Source of the DNA: an uncultured Collinsella sp. | GTDB taxonomy: Bacteria; Actinomycetota; Coriobacteriia; Coriobacteriales; Coriobacteriaceae | Assembly: GCA_900541785.1 (NCBI GenBank) | Contig: UQKY01000010.1 | Coordinates: 1-53,137, forward strand | Length of the DNA stretch: 53,137 bases | Direction: 5' to 3' | The notes under the pieces: generated by a model | The model's input: the letters and a program-made list of their open reading frames with translations, nothing else | Database searches by the model: none | What the model was told of the DNA's origin: nothing | Shown here: positions 33,339 to 41,316 of the stretch, in pieces | Numbering within the stretch: the stretch's first letter is position 1 | Layout of the letters: every line of letters starts with the position of its first letter | Position numbers and translations under genes: made by a program

Positions 33339-34598
33339 ATGGCAAACGAGATCTGGACCATCAAGCGTTGTCTCGAGTGGACCAAGGAGTACCTGGCCGA
33401 GCGCGGCGAGGAACACCCCCGTCTTTCTGCCGAGTGGCTGCTGTGCGCGGCAACGGGCCTGGCGCGTATCGACTTGTATATGCGCATGGACGAGACGCTC
33501 GACGCGGCGCAGCTCGAGACCATGCACGCGGCGGTCGTCCGTCGCGCGAAGGGCGAGCCGCTGCAGTACATCACCGGTAGCACGCAGTTTCGCATGGTCG
33601 ATGTTGCGTGCGCCCCCGGCGTGCTCATCCCGCGCCCCGAGACCGAGATGCTCGTCGAAGAAGTCCTCAACTACCTGGATACCGAGGTACTGAGCCCCGA
33701 GGCCGCCGCCCGCCAGCGCGTGGAGCTGCCTTGGAACGATGAGGTCGAGCAGGCTCGCAAAGCCGAGGCGGCGCTGGCCGACGAACGCGCGACCGCCGAG
33801 CGCCGTGCCGCCAACCTGACGGCCGCCGATGAGGCTGCGCTGGGTAGCGACGTGCTCGGTAGCCGCGCCTATGCCGAGGAGCTTGCCGATCGCGAGGCCG
33901 AGGAAGCCGCCGCGCAGGCGGCAGAAGTAGAGGCCATGGAAACCCCCGAGCCCGAGCTCGACGAATACGGCATCGCCATTGAGGGCAACGACCAACAGAC
34001 GACTCTCGTGCAAGATGCCGCCGAGGCCAACGTACCTGCCCCAGCCGAGCCCCGCACTGCCCGCGTTCTCGAGGTCGGCTGCGGCACGGGCTGCATCTCG
34101 CTCTCGCTTGCCTGGGAGCGTCGCGGCCACGTCACCTGCACTGCTACCGATATCGAGCCGCGCGCCATCGACCTTGCTACCAAAAACCGCGATGCGCTTG
34201 GCCTCACGTCCGACGAGGTCGCCTTCAGCCTCACGAACCTGGTGAGCTCCATTCCCCGCGAAGAGTGGGGCACCTTTGACGTACTCGTCTCCAACCCGCC
34301 CTACATCCCCACCGATGTCATGCGCTCACTGCCGCGCGAGGTCAAGGACTTTGAGCCCGACCTGGCGCTCGAGGGCGGCGCCGACGGCCTCGATATCTTC
34401 CGCCGTCTGCTCAACGCGGCGCCCTACATGCTGCGCGCCGGCGGCCTGTTTGCCTGCGAGCTCTACGAGGGCGCGCTCGACGCTGCGGCCGAGCTCTGTC
34501 GTCAAGCGGGTCTGTCGGACGTGCGCATCGTCCACGACCTCACCGATCGCCCCCGCATCGTCCGAGCCATCGTCACCGAGCCCAAACAGCGCCAGTAA
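33339..34598 (+). CDS. prmC: Release-factor glutamine methyltransferase with large interdomain insertion
   Basis: A HemK/PrmC enzyme that uses S-adenosylmethionine to methylate the GGQ glutamine of release factors. The N-terminal domain ends in GVLIPRPETEMLVEEVLNYL. The catalytic domain has the SAM loop VLEVGCGTGCISLSL and NPPY at 319-322 (FDVLVSNPPYIPTDV). The product is 419 residues, against about 280 normally. The excess is a charged, Ala/Glu-rich block at about 115-238, between VEEVLNYL and the SAM loop, where other PrmC proteins have about ten residues. The reading frame is open throughout, so this is not a frameshift. The ATG at 33339 follows GGGGAGG. Confidence 0.95.
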   Translation: MANEIWTIKRCLEWTKEYLAERGEEHPRLSAEWLLCAATGLARIDLYMRMDETLDAAQLETMHAAVVRRAKGEPLQYITGSTQFRMVDVACAPGVLIPRPETEMLVEEVLNYLDTEVLSPEAAARQRVELPWNDEVEQARKAEAALADERATAERRAANLTAADEAALGSDVLGSRAYAEELADREAEEAAAQAAEVEAMETPEPELDEYGIAIEGNDQQTTLVQDAAEANVPAPAEPRTARVLEVGCGTGCISLSLAWERRGHVTCTATDIEPRAIDLATKNRDALGLTSDEVAFSLTNLVSSIPREEWGTFDVLVSNPPYIPTDVMRSLPREVKDFEPDLALEGGADGLDIFRRLLNAAPYMLRAGGLFACELYEGALDAAAELCRQAGLSDVRIVHDLTDRPRIVRAIVTEPKQRQ

Positions 34599-34612
34599 TA
34601 TTTATTAACTGG

Positions 34613-34642
34613 TTAGCAAAAATTATAAAGTAGTTTATAATT
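34613..34642 (+). promoter_or_regulatory. hicAB promoter overlapped by palindromic operator
   Basis: A -35 box TTAGCA (34613-34618) and a perfect -10 box TATAAT (34636-34641) are 17 bases apart. The perfect inverted repeat AATTATAAA-GTAG-TTTATAATT (34621-34642) covers the -10 box. This is the expected layout for self-repression by HicB or the HicAB complex. It also lies just behind prmC. Confidence 0.8.
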
Positions 34643-34666
34643 AGGACGGCTGAAAGAGGTCGGCCC

Positions 34667-34852
34667 ATGCAACCTCCTACCTTTCGGGAAATCATTGCCC
34701 TACTCAAGCACGATGGATTCGTGAAGGTCGCGCAAGTCGGTAGTCATGCTAAGTATGTTTCTGGTGACCGTGCTGTCACCGTGAACGGCTCTGGTGGTGA
34801 TCGACCAAAGAAGGGCACGTGGGCAAGTATTCGTCGCCAAGCTGGATGGTAG
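34667..34852 (+). CDS. hicA: HicA-type mRNA interferase toxin
   Basis: A 61-residue toxin with the double-stranded-RNA-binding-like HicA fold. It shows FREIIALLKHDGFVKVAQVG, then the catalytic histidine His27 in GSHAKY, and the family end KKGTWASIRRQAGW. Family members cleave mRNA when not bound by HicB. Length is typical. It has its own promoter with an operator, and hicB begins 11 bases after its stop. The toxin-first order is the usual one for hicAB. The pair sits between prmC and tsaC, genes that are neighbours in many Actinomycetota, which suggests insertion by transfer. Confidence 0.92.
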   Translation: MQPPTFREIIALLKHDGFVKVAQVGSHAKYVSGDRAVTVNGSGGDRPKKGTWASIRRQAGW

Positions 34853-34863
34853 TTGGAGGCAAA

Positions 34864-35310
34864 ATGAGGCAGCGATTTACCTATGACTGCGTTCTCATAA
34901 AAGAAGACGACGGTTACTGCGCCAGCTTCCCGCAGATTCCCGGCGCCTTTGCCGATGGCGATACGCGCGAAGAAGCGATTGCCCATGCCACCGAGGCGCT
35001 GATGGCGTTTTTGGCCGACGATCTCAACAACGGTTTGACTCCGGCAGGGTACGAACGCTCGGCCGAGGTCGTGGCCCTTTCAGTCGAAATCGACCACGAG
35101 GGCGCTCGGGAAGCGGCGTGCCGCACATTTAAAGACGCAGCACTGGACCTCAAAGTCTCCGCTCCGCGGATCACCGCGCTGGTCAAAGCCGGAAAGCTCG
35201 ATGTTGAACTCGTCGACGGTCGTCGGATGATAACGATAGACAGCATCGAACGTTACGCCGCCCAAGAACGTCACGCCGGAAGACCAAAGAAGTTCGTAGC
35301 TGTCCAATAA
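34864..35310 (+). CDS. hicB: HicB-type antitoxin with C-terminal DNA-binding domain
   Basis: A 148-residue antitoxin. The N-terminal half is a HicB domain (FTYDCVLIKEDDGYCASFPQ, then IPGAFADGDTREEAIAHATE). The C-terminal half reads ALDLKVSAPRITALVKAGKL and DVELVDGRRMITIDSIERYA, an excisionase-like helix-turn-helix rather than the ribbon-helix-helix of many HicB proteins. It should neutralise HicA and repress the operon at 34621-34642. The ATG at 34864 has TTGGAGG upstream. A longer in-frame reading from 34819 overlaps hicA and lacks a site. Confidence 0.92.
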   Translation: MRQRFTYDCVLIKEDDGYCASFPQIPGAFADGDTREEAIAHATEALMAFLADDLNNGLTPAGYERSAEVVALSVEIDHEGAREAACRTFKDAALDLKVSAPRITALVKAGKLDVELVDGRRMITIDSIERYAAQERHAGRPKKFVAVQ

Positions 35311-35444
35311 CCCCCTCACTTTCACCGACTACTAGAGCCGCTCACCAAACCAACATGCACTCTGGCCAAATAGGTTGAACGTTTCGTGCGAGAATGCCCC
35401 TCAGTAAACTAACTTTCACCAGAGCGTAAGGGGCTGGCATACAC

Positions 35445-36188
35445 ATGCAGACGGTCTATCGGGTATACGAGGGAACGCGCGAGCCGCATCGGCTCGCCGT
35501 CGAGCGCACGGCCGAGGTGCTCGGCCGCGGCGGCCTGGCCTTGATCCCGACCGAGACCGTCTACGGTGTCGCCGTGGCAGTCAACGCCTTCTCGGACGCC
35601 GTGCTCCAAGATACAAGCGAATTCCCATCGTGGCCGCGCGATCCGCAGGCTGTCGTCAATGGCGCCGCGGTCCCTGCGCTCGGTACCGGCTACCGCCGCA
35701 TCTTTACCCTCAAGCAGCGCAAGCTCACCCAAACGGTCGCCTGGCTGGTTGATAATGCCGAAGCACTCGACCGCTATGGCGTGGATATCCCCGAAGAGGC
35801 TCGCGTACTCGCACGACGATGCTGGCCGGGGGCCCTGACTATTGTGGTCGAGGCGGCCCCCTGCGTGCCGACCTTTATGCGTGCCGCCGACGACACTGTG
35901 GCTCTTCGCGCGTCGGCCTCGCCTGTGGTCCAAGCGCTCATCCGCGCCTGCGGCAGCCCTCTTGCCTGCACCAGCGCCAACACGCACGGCGCGCCCGCGC
36001 CGGCAAGTTTTGTCACGGTGGAGGAGCGCATCCTGGAGGGGGTCGATGTTGCCGTCGACGCCGGTGAGACCCCGTGTCGCGACGCCTCGACCATCGTGTC
36101 GTTCCAGCACGGCGGGCTCCAGATCCTGCGCCAAGGCGCACTTCCCGCATCAGAGATCGAACGGGTCCTGTCCGACCCGATGCAATAG
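35445..36188 (+). CDS. tsaC: L-threonylcarbamoyladenylate synthase (Sua5/YrdC/TsaC)
   Basis: A 247-residue enzyme of the t6A tRNA-modification pathway, making threonylcarbamoyl-AMP from threonine, bicarbonate and ATP. The family start is GGLALIPTETVYGVAVAV, with the nucleotide-site K-x-R at KQR (90-92) and the later WPGALTIVV and ACTSANTHG motifs. About 30 residues (50-82, SDAVLQDTSEFPSWPRDPQA and on) are inserted between the second strand and the KQR motif, making it longer than plain TsaC (about 190-210). No C-terminal Sua5 domain is present. GCCCCT at 35396-35401 could pair with AGGGGC at 35429-35434, covering part of its ribosome site. Confidence 0.92.
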   Translation: MQTVYRVYEGTREPHRLAVERTAEVLGRGGLALIPTETVYGVAVAVNAFSDAVLQDTSEFPSWPRDPQAVVNGAAVPALGTGYRRIFTLKQRKLTQTVAWLVDNAEALDRYGVDIPEEARVLARRCWPGALTIVVEAAPCVPTFMRAADDTVALRASASPVVQALIRACGSPLACTSANTHGAPAPASFVTVEERILEGVDVAVDAGETPCRDASTIVSFQHGGLQILRQGALPASEIERVLSDPMQ

Positions 36189-36201
36189 AAAGGTGTAAGC
36201 G

Positions 36202-37743
36202 ATGTCGTTGAATCTAGGTAGCCTGGGTATGGAAGACGCCTCGTTTAGCTTTGGCGGTTCCTACATCATGGCGCTCGACTGCGGCACCACCTCGGTACTT
36301 GCGACCATCGTCGACGAGTACGGATGCATCGTCGCGCAGGCACGTCGCAGCGTCAAAACCAGCTTCCCACGTCCCGGTTGGGTAGAGCAAGACCCCATGA
36401 CGGTCCTTGCCAGCCAGATCGCCGTCATGATGGAAGTCCAGTTTAAGAGCGGTATCCACTCCGACCGCATTGCCGCCATCGGCATCTCCAACCAGCGCGA
36501 GACCACGGTGGTCTGGGACCGCGTGAGCGGTCAGCCGATCTATAACGCCATCGTATGGCAGTGCCGCCGTACCGCGCCGGCAATCGACGCGTTGGTTGAA
36601 CAGGGTTGCGAGGAGCTGGTGCGCTCCCGCACAGGACTCACGCTCGATCCGTATTTTTCGGCTTCCAAGGTGCAGTGGATCCTCGACAACGTCGACGGTG
36701 CGCGTGAGAGCGCGGCGGCGGGCGACCTCATGTTCGGCACCATCGACACCTGGCTCATCTACAACCTCACCGGCAGTCAGGTCTTTGCCACCGACTACAC
36801 CAATGCCAGCCGCACGGCACTCTTTAATATCCATACGCTCGATTGGGACGACGACCTGCTGGCGCTCTTTGACGTTCCACGTTCCATGATGCCCGAGGTT
36901 CGTTGGAGCTCGGGCGACTACGGCCGCGTCGCGAGCGACATCATGACCAACATGCCGCCCATCATGGGCGTGGCGGGCGACCAGCAGGCGTCGCTGTTCG
37001 GCCACTGCTGCTTCCATCCCGGCCAGACCAAAAACACCTATGGCACGGGCTGCTTTATGCTCATGAACACCGGCGACGAGGTCGTCGAATCCAAGAACGG
37101 TCTGGTCTCCACGATCGGTATCGCCGCGGACGGCAAGATCAGCTATGCGCTCGAGGGCTCTATCTTTGCCGCCGGCTCAACCATGAACTGGCTGCGCAAC
37201 AACATGGGCATCATCTCGAGTGTGAGCGAGTCGGCACAACTCGCCGCTTCGATCAACGACAATGAGGGCTGCTACTTCGTCCCCGCCTTTGCGGGTCTGG
37301 GCGCTCCCTGGTGGGACCCGCATGCCCGCGGTATCGTGTGCGGTCTGACCGGTGCCTCGAGCCGTGCGACCATCGTACGTGCCGCCTGCGAATCCATGGC
37401 ATATCAGAGCTACGACGTGCTGCGCGCCATGGAGCAGGACGTGGGACTTTCGATTGAGCGCCTGTCCGTCGATGGCGGTGCCTCGCGCAACGAGTTCATC
37501 ATGCAATTCCAGGCCGATCTGCTGGATATCCCCGTGTTGCAGTGCGAGACGGTGGAGACCACGGCGATCGGTGCCGCGTACTTGGCGGGCCTTGCCGTCG
37601 GCTATTGGGAGGACCTGGAGGAGCTGGAGCAAAACGCTCAGATCGTTAGGACCTTCCTTCCCCACATGTCCGCCGAGCGCCGCGAGCAAAACCTTGCGGG
37701 CTGGCGTGATGCCGTCAAGCGTTCGCTCAACACCGCTCAGTAG
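36202..37743 (+). CDS. glpK: Glycerol kinase
   Basis: A 513-residue FGGY kinase that makes glycerol-3-phosphate from glycerol and ATP. The phosphate loop is LDCGTTS (25-31), where many GlpK read LDQGTTS. The glycerol-site motifs are ISNQRETTVVWD and IVWQCRRTA, and the nucleotide area shows GTGCFMLMNTG and FVPAFAGLGAPWWDPHARG, all strongly GlpK-like. A 20-residue lead (MSLNLGSLGMEDASFSFGGS) precedes the usual start. AAAGG lies upstream, 14 bases behind tsaC, so the two may be co-transcribed. No glpF or glpO/glpD gene is nearby, so its role in the cell (glycerol use or lipid supply) is open. Confidence 0.95.
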   Translation: MSLNLGSLGMEDASFSFGGSYIMALDCGTTSVLATIVDEYGCIVAQARRSVKTSFPRPGWVEQDPMTVLASQIAVMMEVQFKSGIHSDRIAAIGISNQRETTVVWDRVSGQPIYNAIVWQCRRTAPAIDALVEQGCEELVRSRTGLTLDPYFSASKVQWILDNVDGARESAAAGDLMFGTIDTWLIYNLTGSQVFATDYTNASRTALFNIHTLDWDDDLLALFDVPRSMMPEVRWSSGDYGRVASDIMTNMPPIMGVAGDQQASLFGHCCFHPGQTKNTYGTGCFMLMNTGDEVVESKNGLVSTIGIAADGKISYALEGSIFAAGSTMNWLRNNMGIISSVSESAQLAASINDNEGCYFVPAFAGLGAPWWDPHARGIVCGLTGASSRATIVRAACESMAYQSYDVLRAMEQDVGLSIERLSVDGGASRNEFIMQFQADLLDIPVLQCETVETTAIGAAYLAGLAVGYWEDLEELEQNAQIVRTFLPHMSAERREQNLAGWRDAVKRSLNTAQ

Positions 37744-37866
37744 GGTTGCGACGAGCTGCTCGATACAACAAACCGTTAAACTTATGCACGGCGCGCGGCA
37801 ACAACATCGCCATGCGCCTTGTCAGCAAGGCCATCTTCCGGCCGCAACGAAAGGGGCAATCAACCC

Positions 37867-38514
37867 ATGACCGTCACCTACGATACGTCCCGTGTGACCC
37901 TTGTCGATCACCCGCTCGTCCAGCATAAGCTGTCGATTCTGCGCGACAAAAACACCGGCACCAACCAGTTCCGCCAGCTCGTGCGCGAACTCGCACTTTT
38001 TGACGGCTACGAGGCCATGCGCGACCTGCCCATGGAAGACGTCGAAGTCGAGACCCCCATCACCACCGCCACGTTCAAACAGCTTGCCGGCAAAAAGCTC
38101 GCCATCGTTCCCATCCTGCGTGCAGGCCTTGGCATGGTCGATGGCATCCTCGACTTGGTACCCTCCGCTCGCGTGGGCCACATCGGTATGGAGCGCGACG
38201 AGGTTACCCACGAGCCGCATGAGTATTACTGCAAGATGCCCAAGGATATCGATCAGCGCATCTGCCTGGTCGTCGACCCCATGCTCGCCACGGGCGGTTC
38301 GGCCGAGATGGCCATCAGCTACCTGCGCGAGCGCGGTGTCAAGGACATCCGCATGCTGTGCATCGTCGCGGCCCCCGAGGGCCTCAAGTCGCTGACTGAG
38401 AAGGACCCAGATGTGCATATCTATACCTGCGCCATCGACGACCATCTCAACGAAGCTGCCTACATCGTTCCCGGCCTAGGCGACGCCGGCGACCGCATCT
38501 ACGGCACGCTGTAA
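37867..38514 (+). CDS. upp: Uracil phosphoribosyltransferase
   Basis: A 215-residue salvage enzyme turning uracil and PRPP into UMP. The PRPP loop is LVVDPMLATGGSAEMAI, the flexible loop region shows PILRAGLGMVDG, and the uracil-site C-terminus is PGLGDAGDRIYGTL, all as in Upp. Length is typical. The ATG at 37867 follows AAAGGGG; a longer reading from 37819 adds 16 residues without support. It lies 123 bases behind glpK and ahead of the ATP synthase promoter. Confidence 0.97.
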   Translation: MTVTYDTSRVTLVDHPLVQHKLSILRDKNTGTNQFRQLVRELALFDGYEAMRDLPMEDVEVETPITTATFKQLAGKKLAIVPILRAGLGMVDGILDLVPSARVGHIGMERDEVTHEPHEYYCKMPKDIDQRICLVVDPMLATGGSAEMAISYLRERGVKDIRMLCIVAAPEGLKSLTEKDPDVHIYTCAIDDHLNEAAYIVPGLGDAGDRIYGTL

Positions 38515-38556
38515 TCTCTGGGCCATACCGGCTAACGTCGAAAATACGAAGAAATG

Positions 38557-38591
38557 GTGCGCGCGGGCGAGCAAAAGACGACCGCGCGCAC
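38557..38591. other. GC-rich hairpin after upp
   Basis: GTGCGCGCGG (38557-38566) pairs perfectly with CCGCGCGCAC (38582-38591) around a 15-base loop. There is no T-run, so it may stabilise the upp mRNA end rather than terminate by itself. Confidence 0.6.
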
Positions 38592-38705
38592 TCCTGTTAA
38601 CGGACGTTTTGCCCTGAGGGGTTCGAAAAAACGTATTACCGTACCTGCGGCATAAAGAAGGCCTTAAGAAAACGTACAGGTGCGTATTAACCGTTTGTTT
38701 TACGG

Positions 38706-38733
38706 TTGTACTTTAGCGATTGGCTCGTACAAT
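38706..38733 (+). promoter_or_regulatory. Likely promoter of the ATP synthase operon
   Basis: A -35 box TTGTAC (38706-38711) and a -10 box TACAAT (38728-38733) are 16 bases apart, about 60 bases upstream of the first gene. This also argues against an atpI start at 38720. Confidence 0.7.
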
Positions 38734-38794
38734 AGTCACCAATGTTTGGCGGGAACTGTTCTGTGAGGCGTTAAAAAGGAAAGTGAGGACGCCA

Positions 38795-39106
38795 GTGTTT
38801 CAGATAGCCGATCTGCTCGCTATCGTTGCAGGTGCCATCGCGGGCGCGATTGCCTTCCTTCCCTTTGTCTTTACGCTCAAGCCGGTTCTTGACGATAAGC
38901 AGAATGCGGACATGCTCAAGGGTATGGTGAGTCTCGCGGTCTCGGCAATCGCGTTGCTTGTCTTTACCTTGGTTGTGTTTGTGTTGTTCGGAGAGGCATT
39001 TCGCATGTTCCTCCTGGGCGAGGCGATCGGCTTCGTGGTCTTTATGGCCGCCTGCACGGTTCGCGTCGCCAAGGCGCTGCGAGATCCTCATGAGGTCGAA
39101 AGGTAA
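38795..39106 (+). CDS. atpI: ATP synthase subunit I-like membrane protein
   Basis: A small 103-residue hydrophobic protein with about three to four membrane segments (ADLLAIVAGAIAGAIAFLPF, MVSLAVSAIALLVFTLVVFV, LGEAIGFVVFMAACTVRVAK). Position directly ahead of atpB is the main reason to call it AtpI, whose family helps c-ring assembly. The sequence itself is weakly conserved. The GTG at 38795 has GAGG 8 bases upstream; a GTG at 38783 is in frame but too close to its AGGA. Starting at 38720 would place the coding region over the promoter. Confidence 0.75.
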   Translation: MFQIADLLAIVAGAIAGAIAFLPFVFTLKPVLDDKQNADMLKGMVSLAVSAIALLVFTLVVFVLFGEAFRMFLLGEAIGFVVFMAACTVRVAKALRDPHEVER

Positions 39107-39109
39107 GTC

Positions 39110-39913
39110 GTGGAAATTTTTGAAAAGCTGCCTGATGAGATTAATCATCTGGTCAGCGAGTTCAGCTCCACCCCTGTCGTGGGCGATCTGAGCTGCGGCA
39201 TCACGCAGTACTCGTTTTGGCTGATCGTCTCCACGATCGTGCTCCTGATCGTCCTGGCCGTGTTCAAGAAGAAGCAGACCCTGGTTCCCAAGGGCTTCTT
39301 CGTCAACGGTTTCGAGTACATCATCGAGTACGTCGAGAACGATATCGGCAAGGGTGTCGTGGGTGAGAACTGGAAGAAGCACTTCCCGTTCCTGTGCTCG
39401 CTTTTCCTGTTCATCCTGATCAATAACATGATCGGCCTGATCCCGGGAATGAAGCCCGGCACCGGCGCAATCGGCTCCACCGCCGCACTCGCCATTTTCG
39501 CCTTCGTGTACTTCATCTACTACGGATGCAAGGCTCACGGCGTGATCGGCTACATCAAGAGCCTCGCCCCGCAGGGCGTGAGCTTCCCGATGAACGTGCT
39601 CGTGTGGGTCGTCGAGCTTTTCTCGACCTTCCTGCGCCTCATCACGCTCGCCGTCCGTCTGTTCTGCAACATGTTCGCAGGACACGTGGTCATGGGCTCG
39701 TTCGCCATCATGGCGAGCATGTTCATGCAGCCGCTGCTTCAGCAGGTTTCCGCGGCCCACGCCGTCGGCGCCCTGCCTTCGCTGGCCTGGCTTGCCATCC
39801 TCATCCTGATCTATGCGATCGAGCTTGTGGTCGGCGCCATCCAGGCTTACGTCTTCACGGTCCTTACCGCCGTGTATGTCTCCGAGGCAGAGGAGGTCGC
39901 GGAGGAGGAGTAA
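39110..39913 (+). CDS. atpB: F-type ATP synthase subunit a
   Basis: A 267-residue membrane subunit forming the ion half-channels against the c-ring. The essential arginine is Arg183 in FLRLITLAVRLFCNMFAGHV, the same context as Arg210 of Escherichia coli. INNMIGLIPGM and the last long helix (LAILILIYAIELVVGAIQAY) are typical. It uses a GTG start behind AAAGG. The gap to atpI is 3 bases, and a longer one of about 124 bases leads to atpE. The window carries all eight structural genes in the order B-E-F-H-A-G-D-C. Confidence 0.96.
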   Translation: MEIFEKLPDEINHLVSEFSSTPVVGDLSCGITQYSFWLIVSTIVLLIVLAVFKKKQTLVPKGFFVNGFEYIIEYVENDIGKGVVGENWKKHFPFLCSLFLFILINNMIGLIPGMKPGTGAIGSTAALAIFAFVYFIYYGCKAHGVIGYIKSLAPQGVSFPMNVLVWVVELFSTFLRLITLAVRLFCNMFAGHVVMGSFAIMASMFMQPLLQQVSAAHAVGALPSLAWLAILILIYAIELVVGAIQAYVFTVLTAVYVSEAEEVAEEE

Positions 39914-40037
39914 TCTTCCGTTCGCGCCTTAAAGGTAAGGCAATTCGTTAAACCGCCGGTGCCCGTACCCATGGAGCCCGGCAGTTATAAAAAGGTTATC
40001 CTGCGTGAAATAAGACACGCACGACAAAGGAGGAATC

Positions 40038-40232
40038 GTGGGAGTTATCGGTTACGGTCTCGGTGTTATCGGCGCTGGTCTTGCTATCGGCCTGTCTGCT
40101 CTGGGTGCTACGGGTGCTATGGCCCGTCAGCCTGAGGTCCAGGGCCGCGTGTTCACCGTCTTCATCATGGGCTCCGCCTTCGGCGAGGCTCTGGCTCTGA
40201 TCGGCTTCGTTGTCGCGCTGATCGTTAAATAG
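40038..40232 (+). CDS. atpE: F-type ATP synthase subunit c
   Basis: A 64-residue hairpin of two membrane helices, shorter than the usual 70-85. The loop is ARQPEVQGR, and the ion-carrying carboxylate is Glu50 in GSAFGEALALIGFVVALI. The residue after the glutamate is Ala rather than Ser/Thr, and no Gln is seen in the first-helix sodium position, which favours protons over sodium (inference). The GTG start at 40038 has a very strong AAAGGAGG site, as expected for the subunit needed in most copies. Confidence 0.95.
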   Translation: MGVIGYGLGVIGAGLAIGLSALGATGAMARQPEVQGRVFTVFIMGSAFGEALALIGFVVALIVK

Positions 40233-40247
40233 CACGGAGCGTCAAGT

Positions 40248-40850
40248 ATGAATCTTTCATCCCAGAAGAGCGCGATCGCACTCTCCGCGTCCGCGGCCGC
40301 GCTGCTCATGCCGGTTTCCGCGTTCGCCGAGGACGGCGCTGCCGGTGCGGACATCCTCATCCCTAAGATGGCGGAGTTCATCCCGGCGCTTATCGCCTTC
40401 CTGATCATCTGGATCGTGCTGGCAAAGGTCGCCCTGCCGGGCATCATGAAAACCATGGAGGAGCGCGGCAAGAAGATCGAGGAGAGCCTCGATGAGGCCG
40501 AGAAGACCAAGCAGGAGGCTATCGCCAAGCGCGCTGAGTCCGACTCGATCGTCACCGACGCCCGTCGTCAGGCTGCCGACATCGTTCTCGAGGCCCGTAA
40601 GGACGCCGAGTCCGAGCGCGCCCGTATCATCGAGGCTGCTCACAAGGAGGCCGAGGAGATCATCGCCAAGGCCCATACGACCGTCGAGGACGAGCGCAAG
40701 TCCATTTACGCCGGTGCCGCGAGCTCCATCGCCGACCTGTCCGTTGCCGTCGCCACCAAGATCGTGGGCGAGGCACTCGAGGACGATGCCGAGCAGAAGA
40801 AGCTCATCGAGCGCTACATCCAGGAAGCAGGTAGCCTGAATGCCGACTAG
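40248..40850 (+). CDS. atpF: F-type ATP synthase subunit b with signal-peptide-like N-terminus
   Basis: A 200-residue peripheral-stalk protein. The usual membrane helix (AEFIPALIAFLIIWIVLAKV, about 41-60) is followed by a long charged coiled coil (MEERGKKIEESLDEAEKTKQ and on). Ahead of it, residues 1-27 read like a Sec signal: a basic start, the hydrophobic SAIALSASAAALLMPVSA and an AFA-ED cleavage-like site. This lead is unneeded in the model enzyme and may be cut off in the mature protein. The gene follows atpE by 15 bases and overlaps atpH by 11. Confidence 0.95.
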   Translation: MNLSSQKSAIALSASAAALLMPVSAFAEDGAAGADILIPKMAEFIPALIAFLIIWIVLAKVALPGIMKTMEERGKKIEESLDEAEKTKQEAIAKRAESDSIVTDARRQAADIVLEARKDAESERARIIEAAHKEAEEIIAKAHTTVEDERKSIYAGAASSIADLSVAVATKIVGEALEDDAEQKKLIERYIQEAGSLNAD

Positions 40851-41316
40851 CCGCTATCAGGACAAGGTGCTCGAGACCTACGCGCGCTCCCTTCTGGAAG
40901 CCGCTAAGGCCGAGGACCATGTGTTTGAGGACCTCGAGATGATCGAGCGCTTGGCTTCTGCCAGCCCCGAGATCATCGCCGTGCTCGACACCATGTCCAA
41001 GCGCGACCAGCTCGACCTTCTTCCCAAGGTGGCAGCTGCCTTTAAGTATGTTGCCGAGGAAGACGAGGATGTAGTGGGCGTGACCGTCACCACGGCGATC
41101 CCGCTCGACGACGAGCTGCGTCAAACCATCACTAAGAAATGCGAGCAGGACTTCGGCCGCAAGGTATTCCTTATCGAGCAGGTCGACCCGTCTATCGTGG
41201 GCGGCCTGGTGCTCGAGGCCCGCGGCGAGCGTCGTGACATTTCCGTCAAGACGCAGCTGCGCATCGCGCAGGAGACCCTCGCAAACTCTGCTAATTCGTA
41301 CGGAGGTGAAGCCTAA
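40840..41316 (+). CDS. atpH: F-type ATP synthase subunit delta
   Basis: A 158-residue peripheral-stalk subunit linking F1 to the b dimer. It has the helical N-terminal domain (YARSLLEAAKAEDHVFEDLE) and the conserved C-terminal stretch DPSIVGGLVLEARGERRDIS. It is a little shorter than the 175-180 of many bacteria. Its start overlaps the end of atpF by 11 bases and its stop shares a base with the atpA start (TAATG), so translation of the three genes is coupled. Confidence 0.94.
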   Translation: MPTSRYQDKVLETYARSLLEAAKAEDHVFEDLEMIERLASASPEIIAVLDTMSKRDQLDLLPKVAAAFKYVAEEDEDVVGVTVTTAIPLDDELRQTITKKCEQDFGRKVFLIEQVDPSIVGGLVLEARGERRDISVKTQLRIAQETLANSANSYGGEA

